Positions 52,201 through 63,575 of a stretch of 64,000 nt of DNA are shown piece after piece. Position 1 is the stretch's first letter. Every line of letters begins with the position of its first letter. Both the position numbers and the translations under genes were made by a program. Below the pieces are notes generated by a model. The model worked only from the letters and a program-made list of their open reading frames with translations. It was not told the DNA's origin and did no database searches. The stretch is taken from NCBI GenBank assembly GCA_900708905.1, contig CAADRB010000058.1, forward strand, positions 1 through 64,000, given 5' to 3'. The DNA is from Hymenolepis diminuta. Lineage: Eukaryota; Platyhelminthes; Cestoda; Cyclophyllidea; Hymenolepididae.

Positions 52201-55200
52201 GAAGACTTCAACAAACAATACTCCAGGGTCAGAGTCAACAACAACAGACGATGATCAACGTATCTGGTGGACGGGCTATACCGTCAAGCCTAGCCGGAGC
52301 GCCAGCATCCATCCTCCAAACCACACAACAACAACAAGCAGTTGCCATTCAACAGGGCCAATTCTATGGACAATCGCCGGTCCCTTCTCAACAGCCGCAA
52401 CGTATCCTAGTACAGTCACCCCAACAACAGCAACCGCAGGGAATGCTTGCTACCCAGGGGCAAATGCCAGCTGGAAGCAATTTCATTCAACAGCAGAGAC
52501 AACAGCTGCTGCCCCAACAGCAGCAAATGATGACCCGTGGACCCATGAGTAGCTCACAAATCCGACAAATGATGACTGTGCCACCTATTCAACAGACAAG
52601 ACACATGGTACCTCCACCCCCTCAATATCGATCTGGTGGTGGTTACGTCCTACCCGCTCGACCTCTTAATTCTGTTCCTCAAGCTCCTGGTGGTGTCTAT
52701 GGCCCGAACGTAGCAGGTGCGATTAGAGCTCAACAGATGCAACAGATAAATCCTGCTGTTCAACAGCAACAGACTCAGGTTGCACCACAAATGCCTCCTC
52801 CTGGTTTTCAATTGCCCAACTTCAAGGGTCATGTGGGCTACAACTGTCCTACTGCCCAGGAGGACTGTCTAATTGGCTGCGTTATGATGCTGATTGGGTA
52901 TACAAACTTCTCGGAGGCTACTAGAGCTCTGTGGAAAAAGATTATACGCTCGTATGGTGGGGAAGTTGTCAATACTTATGTTCCTGCTAGGGTTACGCAT
53001 GTCATCATGGACTGGAAACTGGGTGATACGGCTCTTTATGAACAGGTCAGTTTTGTCATTGTGTAGAGATTTTTATCAGCTCTCTTGGTTAACCAACAAG
53101 TGGTGTAATGTCGGGATTACGCGGGCGTATAAACCCAATAATCAATAATCCATGAAGAATGATGCCTGTGTACTTTTCTCGGGTGTCTCGAAGACATTCG
53201 GTTTGTACTCTTAACAGTTACTCATCAGTAAGAGGGATGGCTGCTCTAGAGTTGTTCTAGATTGTCATCTTCCCGTCCAAAAAAAACATTTCTTCAAACA
53301 CTACTATAGTCGAATATCACGAAATTGGCTTGTCTTGTATTTAACATACATTAATATTGTTGCAAGTTAATTTTCAGAAGTTACAGACTGCGAGCTAACG
53401 GGTAGAGATGACTCAAGTTTGTGTCTGAAATCACAAAATCTAATGGACCCCGCCTTTTGACTAGGGTTGAAGTTCTAATTTGGAGAAATAGGTTTATGCG
53501 GTAACGCAAAAAATTAAAATTTTTAATTGTAATAAGCAATTGAAATTGCTTAAGAGAACGTTCTATAAATGGTAAGTGGGAGGGGATCAAAATGATATTG
53601 AGAACAGTGTCAAATTATGTACAAGTCTCATTTCATTTGATTTCTGGATTCGGATTACTTGATATTTTAAGTTTCATGAGCCGTCCCTTGGGTTGTAGTG
53701 AATGTTTGTCTGTGATGTCCCGTGTTTATTAACCGATTTTTTAATCTAGTATGGTCGGTCTTGCCACTTCAATTCAATTTTTCCTTCAATGATTAAGAAG
53801 ACAGAATAATCTTATATGATAATCAGCAACTTTCAGTCTTACCACAGCAGAGATGAGGTATCTAGCAGAGCTCCGAAAGTTGTGTTCATTCAAAGTGAAT
53901 TTTAAGTGAATATGATGATATATGACTCCTATTCTTCAAATTACTAACTTTGAATTATTAGTGGGTAATTTTGCGTGATTAATGCGGATTGGTCGAGATG
54001 TGTAGTTGGTGAAATCGTGTATTTCTAAGAGGAGGTTTTTGTTTTTGAGCAGTTTATATTTCCTTTCAGCTCGTAATAATTGAAACCTGAGTTAGTTTGA
54101 AAGCGTTTTTAAGCTAAGCGAAGTTACGATAGATTGCGTTTAATGAGACCTCCATTAATATATTATGCATTATTATATAATAACTAAAAGAAAGGAATTA
54201 TAAATCATTATTAGAAAGCATCTGAATTTGGATTACTCAATAAGGAATAGGAGAGGGGGAAGTCAGTAATCATAACAATCCTACCTTATTTGACTTTCGG
54301 AATTGAATTGTACAATGTTTACTTAATGAGTAAGTCATCAATTCATGTTTTGAAAGAAGAATTACTGAGTATATTCACTTACATGTTCATTGCTTATTGA
54401 CCGGTTGATTAATTTAGATGCTTGGTTGTATCATTTGAATGGTTTTTATTTTGATGACCAAATCATTCAAATAGAATGAACTCCAGAAAATTCTGCTATG
54501 TTAAAATCAAATAAATTACTGTCACTACTTTGAAAATTGCGCTCAATGATCTGTTACCCATGGTGATGTTTGACCATGTAATTTCATCCCGCGAAGAGCG
54601 GAAATCGATGATCAATACATGAGTCCGTGACAAAAGTGTACTGTCTACACTTGAATCAATCATACTTTTTAATTCTGGTCCCTTGAAGGGATGGTAGAAT
54701 GCGAGTTTCTCGGCATATCGATTTTATTACTCGGTTAATACTGATGTTAATAAGTATTTTTTGCCAATTATAGGTACTCCGTGATCGAAAGAGGGTGGTG
54801 ACAATCTACTGGTTGAACGACGTCCTTGCAAAGGGTCAAATGGTTCCTCCTTTCGAAATCATTCACCTCCCCTCCGCATTCGTTCCCTACTGCACTCTCA
54901 AAGCCATCAGAGCTCAGGCTAGTTACCATTCCATATTATCGCCTCCTGTTATCTATGCTATTTCATTAAACCCTGATTTTTACGTTTCAGATAATCTCCA
55001 TAACTGGTTTTGAGGGCACCGAGAAGCTGAAGGTTGAAGCAATTATCAAGCAGATTGGAGCTACCTATACTGATTATCTCGATGAAATGAACACTTTCCT
55101 GGTCTGCAAGAAGTGAGTTTGCAGCTTGATGAAGGATCTCTTGTAGCTACTGAAATATGGGATGGTATATCTGATCTATTGATTTTTCAGACCTGAAGGC

Positions 55201-58200
55201 GAGAAGTACAGAATGGCTAGACGCTGGGGTGTCCGTTGTGTAAATCTACGCTGGCTTCAGGATCTCTATTTGGGAGACGCTAGGACCTTAGATATACGTG
55301 TCCCACACAAGTATCTCTGTTTTGATAAAATGGATGTCACTATTAGCTTGGAGCTTCGTACTGCTGAAGTTCAAGAAATGATGAGTGAGTTTCATTGATG
55401 GAGTTTTATTCAATATTTGAGATAGCCCTAATTTGTTTGTCTTTTGCGTTCGTTCTTTAGTTGGCTGGAACCAGGGAATTTGTGTAACTCCTGCATCCTG
55501 GGAGGTGAGTTCTATTTTGTGATACCTTATTTCATAAATCTACAGAGTGTAGTTAAATGCTTTCTCCGAAGGCCAAAACGAGTTAGAAGTATTTATTTTC
55601 GAAAATAATATTTTTTTTGTTTTTATTAAAATATGGTATAAGTTTGTCTTAAGTTATATGTATAACTTAGCACATCTTTTGATCACTTAAAAATCTTTAT
55701 AGGTCTTTATAGACATTTACTTATGCACGTCTACCATAGGTCACGGGTTCGATTTCCATCGGGACACACTCAGTGAGCAGAATGGCCAACCGCATAGGTT
55801 AAGTCTGGCTAACAGAGGGTGTCAGAACTGGAGTCTCTCATCTGGAGGGGGGAGGGGGGGGCTTCATTATGCCATTCTATCCAATATGAGGATTTGAAAA
55901 CGCTTTCCTAAATGAACTTGGGAATAATACTATTATTGCGATGTTATATATATGCATACTTTTCAGTTTCTGTGTATAAAGAAACAAAAGATCCAATTTG
56001 GATTTTGTTCACCATTCAACTTGTGTATCGGACTTTCATTAGCGTTGGTAATCTCTCCTCCATGATCTCTTAATAAATGTGCTATACTTCAGGAAGAATT
56101 GGTGCCATTAAGGCTTAACTATTTTTCTCTTAATTATAATATGAAAATGAAATGTTCTTGCAGTGCCGTAATTTCTCCTTTACTGTTGGAGCCTTTTCTT
56201 GTTTTCAATTTGTTTCTTTTATGCAGTTAGGATCACCGTATTTTAGTGTTTTGGGCAATTCATTTTGAGACTAGGTTTTTCAGCTTGAGAAGTCTTAATT
56301 TAAGAGAATTTTGTCTGTCTTGATCAAAGGAAAATGATCATTTAATGCCCAGATCATGATACAGCTTGAAACAGGAGATGCATAAATTTAAATGATTATG
56401 TTTATCAAAGGGGGGGGGAGGGGGGAAACTGAGTGGTTTTTGGTTGTAGCTTAGTTTAAAAGATGAAAATCGCTAAGATGCATTTTTTATTTCTCATAGT
56501 AGTGTAAAAATGCTTTACAGCTTCTCACTATGGCAGAATTTCCAGACGCGTAGAAAGTGAAGGTCCACGAAGAGGGAGTGCGTTTATTGTTATGAGGGAG
56601 TATTCAGACAGATGGTTCGCCTGAGCTCCGGAATCCATCAGGTTGATTGCTTTTCCAAGTTGGAGTTCTCTCAGATTTACTCTTTATTTCTATTATCTTG
56701 CTCTTCGTAGGGAAAATTAGGATGACTGATTTGCATTATTCTTCCGCGACCATCCGCTTTTCACATAATTTTGTAGCATCCGACCATTGAATAAAAGAGT
56801 ACTAGTTAGTAGATCATTTTTGGACTTGTCGTGACCGATTTGCCGCCGCTCTCTCATTTCATTTTCCTTTGCAAAGAGTCGATGAGTTCTTTCACTTACC
56901 TTTGATCACAGGTAGATGATAAAAGTCTAGCCGATGACGCTTTAAGATCACATAGCATAAAAGCTAAATGACAGCTGATAAAACTTTGTTGGAAAACTTT
57001 ATCGAATAGGGCTCGAACGAAGTTGTTGGAAACATCTGGCCAACCTTTCTGTACGCTTTATCTACAGTTGTGTATCGTAAGATGAATGGTAATAGACTAA
57101 AAACTGTTCAGAGCACTGCTGGAAGAATGATGTTAGGATTGTGCAGTGAGAAACGAATGAGTGTTAAAGTTCTACCAGAAAAAGTCCCTTTGAGAAGTCT
57201 TGCTGCACAACTACAAAGTCAAAAACTAAATCTTTAAAAAGTTGTACTATCAGCTAAGTATCTGACATTTGCCCCTACCTTTCCTTCAGACTATACTTTT
57301 TATCTTCTACCAATCTTCACTATAGCAACGGAATTGAGATAGAAGACAATTGCAACCAACAAAGTTTATTACAAACAGTCGGCTTGGTGAGAGTGTAGAT
57401 CTGAAGGAATAGAGCGGTCTGCAGCACTGGTGTTTACCGTAGTTGCAATGGGAGGCAACAGCATGATTTGTGTGTTGGCAGAGGGGATTTACAATTTGGG
57501 ATTGGACATAGTTCACTCGGATGAGACGACGCTAACGCTAATCTCTCACAACGCATTGACTTAAGGAAAAAGAGTACATCGCTAGGGAACCGCGTTGGCA
57601 TTTTACAGTAATCTTCTTTCGTGAATTTGTGCGATCCGTTAGCGGATAATTTTTTGTGAGATTATTTTAAAAGAATGAAAGTATCTACCATTTTTCAAAG
57701 GGCCTTTTATGCATTATTATTGTTTACAATAAGTTTGCAATTATTTTCTAATTCGTATATTTTCTTATCTTTATTTTTAGCGATTGGGGAAACTGCGAGA
57801 GATTTTGCTCCAGGAGGAGAAAGAAGACGAAGCCAAGGCTGCTCTTCAACGCCAAAAGGAGATTGAAGCAGGAAAGGATGATGAAGATGATAAGGAGAAA
57901 AGGTATGCCCATTTTCAGGTTGACACCTAAGTCTACTTATAGGATTTAAGTAGACCATTGTAACATAAATCTTACTGTGCATTTTCATAGTAAGGAGAAT
58001 TATTGTCTAATAGACGGTAGAGGGGTGGAGATCAAGTATAAACTGAGAATGAAATTAGATATCATGGGTCTTCCTTCGTTTATAAGTTCATACTTTTTTC
58101 CTGTTTGTCCCCTGGATTGCTTTGTAAATTCATGCTCATTATGTCAAATGGATTAATTGTGACGGTTGGTTATATCGTTTCAATATGTTTTTCCGTTCTT

Positions 58201-60965
58201 CGAGATTATCGTTTTACATTATTTGGGCATTGCAGAGTTTGCTAGATTTCACTAGAGATGAATCCTAAAAATAGTTTACAATTTATTATTGAAATGCATG
58301 TAATGGAAAGGCATTAGAATTATGCTGCATCTTTAATTGGTTATAAGAAAGTTAACACTCGTCGTGTTTTGGTTCAGACAAAAACAAAATATCTGGTGTA
58401 CTTACAAACGTTTAAGTAGATCGTAATTTTAACTATTTTGCATAGATTTGTTCTACCGGCCCTTAGCAAGGAAGAAGAGGACAAAGTCAAGACGGGAAAA
58501 CTTCGATCAACATTGCTGCGTGAGGAAGCAAATAAAATAGCAGCTCATCGCGCCAAATTAGCTGCTGAAGCTGCTGTCGCTGCTGCTGCTTTAGCTGTTC
58601 AACAACAGCAACAAGTATCAACCCAACAGCAACAGCTCTATCTGGTCCAAACTACTTCCCAAGGTCAACAAATCGCCTCACCGTCTCTTAATCACCAGTC
58701 ACTTCCGACCTCCACACCGCCTACTTCCACTGTCTTTCCAGTCACTGAAATGCCCATCTTACCCACATCTACTCAAGCAGTATCGACCCCATCAATGCAG
58801 TCTCAGCAGCAACCAACATCAGTTGGAAGTAATTTTGTTGATACTCCTGCGCCTCTACTAAATAATCCCCTGAAGCATTCACTTAGTTCACTACCACATT
58901 CCCCACCCGCAAAACGTCAGGCACTTGAGGTCACTCATCCCAAATCCGTCCCAGCTTTCCCTGTTGCTTCACCCATTGAAGTTAACTCTGCTGAGCGCCC
59001 ATCCTCGGCTAATCAGTTACTCTCTGTTCAGCCTTCACAGTCCATGAGCATTGATCCTGTATCAGTTAAATCCGAGGCACAGGTTCAACCACAGCAACAA
59101 CCTGCTCCAATGTCAACGCCACAATCCGTAGATCCTCCTGCCCAAGCTGCAGTTCGATCAGAGGTCACAATCGACCCCGAGGTGCGAATAGTCTTTACCG
59201 ACTTGTCTGCAAAAGAGCATGAAGTCATTGTGCAGCTGATTGAACAAATGCCCAGGGAGGGAATTGCCCCTTACCGTTTGGTTGACAGTGTCTGTGATGC
59301 CACTCATGTGGTCACTCTTAAACTCTCCAGGACCCTCAAAACCTACCATGCTATGGCTTTCGGTGTGCCCATTGTTTCCGTCAAGTGGATTCAGGCCTCG
59401 CTCATTCGCGGTGATTGGCTTGGTAAGATGCCTTCCTCACTTCAACTTAGTTTTTTGCCTAAAGTTTTATTTTAAGTTATTCAACCTATTGTCATTCAGA
59501 TGTTAAAGAGGTGTAAGTTTTCATTTCAGGTTAATTCCACTTGCAGTTAAAGGATTCTATACACACACTAATAAAGCCAGTTTTCTTAACATTTCTAACA
59601 TCACAGTGTTTTATTAAGGCGCTGTAAGTCAGTTTTCAGAAGGCAGCTAGGTTAAGGTTTCTATTACTAATATCAAATATAAGTGGTAAGTGCTGATTTC
59701 TTTTTTGTTCTTAACTAAAGCGGAGACTGAGTGGTTATTGGAAGACCCGGAGGGTGAACAGAATTTGGGCATTCAGATGGCCACATCATACGCACGTGCT
59801 CGAGAGAGACGTCTCTTAAACAAACCCGGTCTTTTTGCGGAGTTGGAATTTTGGTTCTCCCCAATGGCTCACCATCGTGCTGTCTGTGAAGAGCTTGTAC
59901 GACTATGCGGGGGTCGTATTCGTGAAAGGAGACCCACTCAAAAGATGGCCCTTCTTACCATTCCTAAACAGGTTATTATTTGTCATGAAGAAGACGCGAA
60001 TGTTGCTGCCTACCTCATGAGAACCAAAACTGGAAATCGAGGTTAGATCCCCTTATTTACCATTGGTTTTTGTTATGAGTAGCTTGTATTTCGACTTTGA
60101 TATCTTTTTTGTGCTTTCAGCTGTGCATCATGAGGAGTTTATACTGAGTGGGGTACTACGTCAAGAGCTGGACTTTGAGTCTTACCAGATTCAATTGGTT
60201 AGCATTCAATTTGCTGAATTGACGGCCGCAATTAACGCGAATATGAACAGTAGTAATAGAAGTAATGTCGAGAACACTACTCCCAATGGCAATAGTACTC
60301 CGACCCCTGTACGCGATGTAGTCTCCAGTAGTGAATTGCCTGTAGCGCCTCTTCAATCTCCACCTTCCAACACCATCTATATGCGACCTCCTAATCCGCC
60401 TTCTTCCATTCAACATTCTCAACAACCGCCTCTCCCGATGTCAAATACTCCACGAACTTGCCTGGTGTTTGTTTCGGGTGCTCCAGAGCAAAGCAGTCAA
60501 TCACCACAGCAAGCATCTCAATCCTCTGTAATGTATTACATTCCTCCTGAATCGGGTACACAACCTGCAGCGGGAGTTCGACAACCTATTGCAGCACCAC
60601 CAGTGTATGGCAATCATCAGGCTCAGTCCCATCACGAGGTCTCTGTAGCTGCTTCTGAGGCATCTTCCATGACAAATTTATGCCTACAGTCTGAAGGTGT
60701 TTGCGCCACCAGAGTGATCACAATGACGGGTGATGAGACAACAGGTCTGAACGCGGCCCGCGTGGCGGCCAATGACGCGCATGTCGTCGCCTCAGCAACC
60801 GCGGCCCTTACTACTAACTCCACTCTGATTGCGAATAGTGGTGGTGGTGGTGATCAAGGTCAAGTTCAAGTTCAACCAATCAATTTTAACTCCTCCCATC
60901 CACAAAATGAGCAATCAAATCATCCGCCACCTCCTCCACAGGCATGGTTCGTTGTTTTTTCTTGA
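46265..60965 (+). CDS. PAXIP1: PAXIP1/PTIP-like protein with six BRCT domains
   Basis: Nuclear scaffold that in animals joins H3K4 methyltransferase complexes and DNA-damage foci. Exons: 46265-46324, 46670-46807, 46848-46955, 46997-47110, 47152-47406, 47527-47577, 47738-47792, 48811-49049, 49134-49641, 50323-51026, 51093-51357, 52156-53045, 54774-54917 (or 54947), 54991-55112, 55191-55384, 55461-55504, 57781-57902, 58446-59422, 59721-60041, 60121-60965; about 2050 residues, twice the human length. BRCT1-2 (residues about 1-180; SSWVRNSI, ISPDWVVECL), Gln/Pro-rich linker (about 190-1050), BRCT3-4 (about 1056-1265; SYGGEVV, IISITGFEG, CVNLRWLQDLYLG), a charged helix (REILLQEEKEDEAKAAL) and second Gln-rich linker, BRCT5-6 (about 1582-1795; FAELEFWFSP, EEFILSGVLRQELDFESYQ), then a Ser/Pro-rich tail of about 255 residues not seen in vertebrates. 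The donors after 51357 and 54917 are uncertain, as is the final exon. Confidence 0.9.
49945..50150 (+). repeat. Dispersed repeat family C, copy 2 (PAXIP1 intron)
   Basis: Has TTCATTTATTAAGAAAGTAA, then CTGTGACCTTCGCTCAAGTG and GAAATTATCC, as at 18912-19085. Fills part of the intron 49642-50322. Confidence 0.55.
53085..53200 (+). repeat. Dispersed repeat family C, partial copy (PAXIP1 intron)
   Basis: Carries TAAACCCAATAATCAATAAT and ATGCCTGTG, matching TAAAATCCAATAATCGATAA and AAGTCTGTG of 49945-50150. It follows directly on the BRCT3 exon in the 1.7-kb intron. Confidence 0.45.
54685..54735 (+). repeat. SINE-like 3' fragment (PAXIP1 intron)
   Basis: TAGAATGCGAGTTTCTCGGC matches the 3' module of the tRNA-derived family and the fragment at 1245-1330. 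The tRNA-like head is absent. Confidence 0.4.
55715..55925 (+). repeat. tRNA-derived SINE-like element, copy 5 (PAXIP1 intron)
   Basis: B-box-like CGGGTTCGATTTCC, body CACTCAGTGAGCAGAATGGC and 3' module AGAACTGGAGTCTCTC, then G runs (55844-55861) and TTGAAAACGCTTTCCTAAAT. One of the least diverged copies; the A-box part is eroded. Confidence 0.65.
56410..56425 (+). other. G-rich tract (G9-A-G6) in a PAXIP1 intron
   Basis: Two adjacent long G runs; shorter ones occur at 55844-55861 and 1424-1435. Such tracts can fold into G-quadruplexes, but only intramolecular arrangements with single-base loops are possible here. Confidence 0.6.
57000..57236 (+). pseudogene. Possible non-LTR retrotransposon remnant (end of reverse transcriptase)
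   Basis: In the 2.3-kb PAXIP1 intron 55505-57780, one frame reads NRLKTVQSTAGRMMLGLC followed by SEKRMSVKVLPEKVPLRSL, resembling the leucine-rich stretch after the reverse transcriptase domain of jockey-like elements (LQ-x2-A-x-R-x4-G...PLR). The upstream part needs a frame change. No catalytic motif remains, so the call is weak. Confidence 0.35.
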
Positions 60966-61000
60966 ATAATGGCATTTTATGTTTTATAAGTCTTTGCAGT

Positions 61001-61165
61001 CTTAGAGATCACAGGTTCAATGCCCACAATGATACATTTCTAGTGAGCTGAGTGTCAACGTTCATTGGTTAGATCTGACAAATAATTGAGAAGACATTTT
61101 TACTAGGCAATTCCCGTAATTCTACTCACCAGGATGTGTGGTGAAAAATTCTTTCCTAAATGGGC
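61001..61165 (+). repeat. tRNA-derived SINE-like element, diverged copy
   Basis: B-box-like ACAGGTTCAATGCCC, then TAGTGAGCTGAGTGTCAAC and TTCTTTCCTAAATGGGCATT at the expected distances. It starts 36 bases after the PAXIP1 stop codon. Confidence 0.5.
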
Positions 61166-62505
61166 ATTGGTTTTAATAAGGCGTCAAATGGAAAGGACTA
61201 ACCGCAAGGAGATATTTAGTTTAATCATTTGAGGCCAGTAAAGCACAGCCAATTGACTGAATTATGTTTGGGGACAGAATAGTCCATTGTTATTAAGACT
61301 TACTTTCTAATATGAAACAGTGTGATCGTATTAGGTGGTTGTAAAAGAGCCGAAGCGTAAGATTCGCCATGGTAGGATAATAACAACTTTTAATGTAACA
61401 TTTATAAGGGGAAGTGGAAAGCGAGATTTGTGGATTTACATATAGCTCGTGTTGAGATTGGTGTTTCTTTGAGACTTAGAATATTGGAGTGTTTTGGGTT
61501 AGAGGGCTTATCATTTAAGGCAATTAGAGATCGGCTTTCAATTATGAAGTTGTGTATTCGGATTTTTATTTCCTCATTTTCGCTCTTCACAAACCTATTC
61601 CTATTCGTCTCATGGTAGAAATTATGCTCCAGGAATTGGCCAATATTAAAATATAGGGTGGGGGCGCCACTCCCATCTTTAAGGTTTTATAGCTTTTGGT
61701 TGGTATAATCTAGCGAAATTTTTTCCTGCTAATTATCAAAACGTCAGGCGTGGCGGAGCTCACTAGAATTTAATCGAAATGAGTAAACATAAATTTGATA
61801 CCATTCGCTACAACCAAAAAATCATATTATTTGTCTAACAACATCGCACTGAGAGGGCAAATGGGGAGAGGTATGGGCGATGTGAAATGTAGGGGGAAAC
61901 AAATGATCGGTAGCTGTGATAAGACCAATAGAAGATAGGCAAATAGCGCTCATAGCAAATCGATATACAGCCTCAGATGAGCGAAGTGTGAGGAATTCGA
62001 TTTGTCAAATTTGTTTAATTAATAAGAGAGGCAATGTTAATCAGAGGACTGGCGATGCATTATGTAGAATTCTTATAACTTTGAAATTGACACGTTTGGT
62101 CTTTCTTTTCTCGCTTTCAGATGTGAAAGGCTACCCCTGTGAAATCAATGTATATGACTGACGGAATTTATCATGTGTAGCATTTGTCTCCTGGAATATA
62201 AGTCTTTACTATCTTGCTAAAATCTAGAACATCGTACTTCCCCTTTCTCCTCTCCCTTCTGTCAGTCTGAAATTTTGTATTGTAGCTTTGTGTTTTAGTG
62301 TAAAAAGCCCCATGAAAAAATATGGTATTACTGTGTAACGTATCTCTCTGTGTATCACAAAACTGCAACTATAATACTCTGTAATATATATATTATTCGA
62401 ATTACTCTACTTAATTATACTTCGTTGTGGATAATGCTACACGGAGTAAAGAGAGGGTAAAGGAAGACACTTTAGTGGAGACCTCAAAGTAACCCTAATC
62501 TCATC

Positions 62506-62516
62506 AATAAAATAAA
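62506..62516 (+). terminator. Poly(A) signals possibly serving PAXIP1
   Basis: Two overlapping AATAAA hexamers, 1.5 kb after the stop at 60965 but only about 345 bases after the possible alternative last exon (62121-62161). Confidence 0.3.
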
Positions 62517-62559
62517 AATCAGATCATGTTTGGCTTAGTAATCCCCTTACAAATCGAAT

Positions 62560-62655
62560 GATTTTCCCAAAGTCTAATCGGATGCAACAGCCTTTTACAA
62601 ATGGGAAGACCAGGAGTTAAGTAGGACCATGTGTCTGTTAGACAACAGGAAATGA
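62560..62655 (+). repeat. Copy of the segment upstream of family A copy 1
   Basis: AAGACCAGGAGTTAA, ATGTGTCTGTTAGAC and GAAATGAATG match GAGACCAGGAATTAA, ATGTGCCTATTAGAC and GAAATGAATG at 695-745. Confidence 0.55.
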
Positions 62656-63244
62656 ATGAGAGTGAAAAGTTAGAAGGAATTGGAAGAGAAATTGAGAATC
62701 AGAAGGGAGGACAAGAGTGTCATTACTAAGCGAGTTGAACCCGGGTTGTGCTTAAGGGAGGTACGATAAGGGAGCTGGCCCACTTGGCGTCCTTTTTTCG
62801 TTGAACAACCAATGAGATAATTATCATTGGACAATTGGGACGCGCAGACGTATGAGTCAGTAAGCATACTGGAACTGTGGGAACGACAACGGTTGACAGA
62901 GAGAGGAGGATATAGACGGCTCAGGTGGCAATGTTAGATTTGCATTAAGGTCAATCTAATTAGATCTAAGAGTACAGAGGCTTTTAATGTCGAAACGAAA
63001 ACTTAAGGTCAAACGGGCTCTTACAGTAGGAATTCGTCTTGAAATATTTAAAATTGTGACATTAATTCAGTCTTATAAATTCATTTGCTTAAAATTGTTC
63101 CGTGTAAGAGGTTCGTACGCATATTAATTTTTGTACATGACCTAGAATTTACTCACTCTTAGCACTGTGGGTTAAACTTATTAGCTACTCCAATTGTAGT
63201 ATTTTGAATTGTCTCAGTTTGGCAAAACGCATGACCAATCAGCG

Positions 63245-63420
63245 TTTAACGTTCCCGTCTACGAAGTCAAAAATCAAGGTTAAGAAACCCATCGGTGTAT
63301 ACATTCAGTGTGTGGAATGGCCGGTTAAACCTGGCAGAATTCGGGTTTCTCACCAAGGAAACTCCATGATGCCACCCCTTTACTAATGCCGCGTTTTCTT
63401 AAAATCGCTTGGGAGCTGTA
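63245..63420 (+). repeat. tRNA-derived SINE-like element, copy 7
   Basis: Body TGTGTGGAATGGCCGGTTAA and 3' module CAGAATTCGGGTTTCTCACC, CCATGATGCCACCCC. The 60-residue frame over it is a by-product. Confidence 0.55.
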
Positions 63421-63475
63421 AAAGTTCTGAAATGGAGGAAGTGATAATTAAACTAATTGATAACATTGGTAAGTC

Positions 63476-63575
63476 CATTTACTAATAAAATGTATCAAGG
63501 ATACAAATTGGACATATGTTCTACTGCATTAACCTGGGAGGCCTGCAAACCCAATGATCACCTTTTTAATGTTCC
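63476..63575 (+). repeat. Dispersed repeat family C, partial copy
   Basis: CATTAACCTGGGAGGCCTGC followed by AAACCCAATGATCACC resembles GATTACGCGGGCGTATAAAC-CCAATAATCA at 53117-53146. Short and diverged. Confidence 0.35.
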
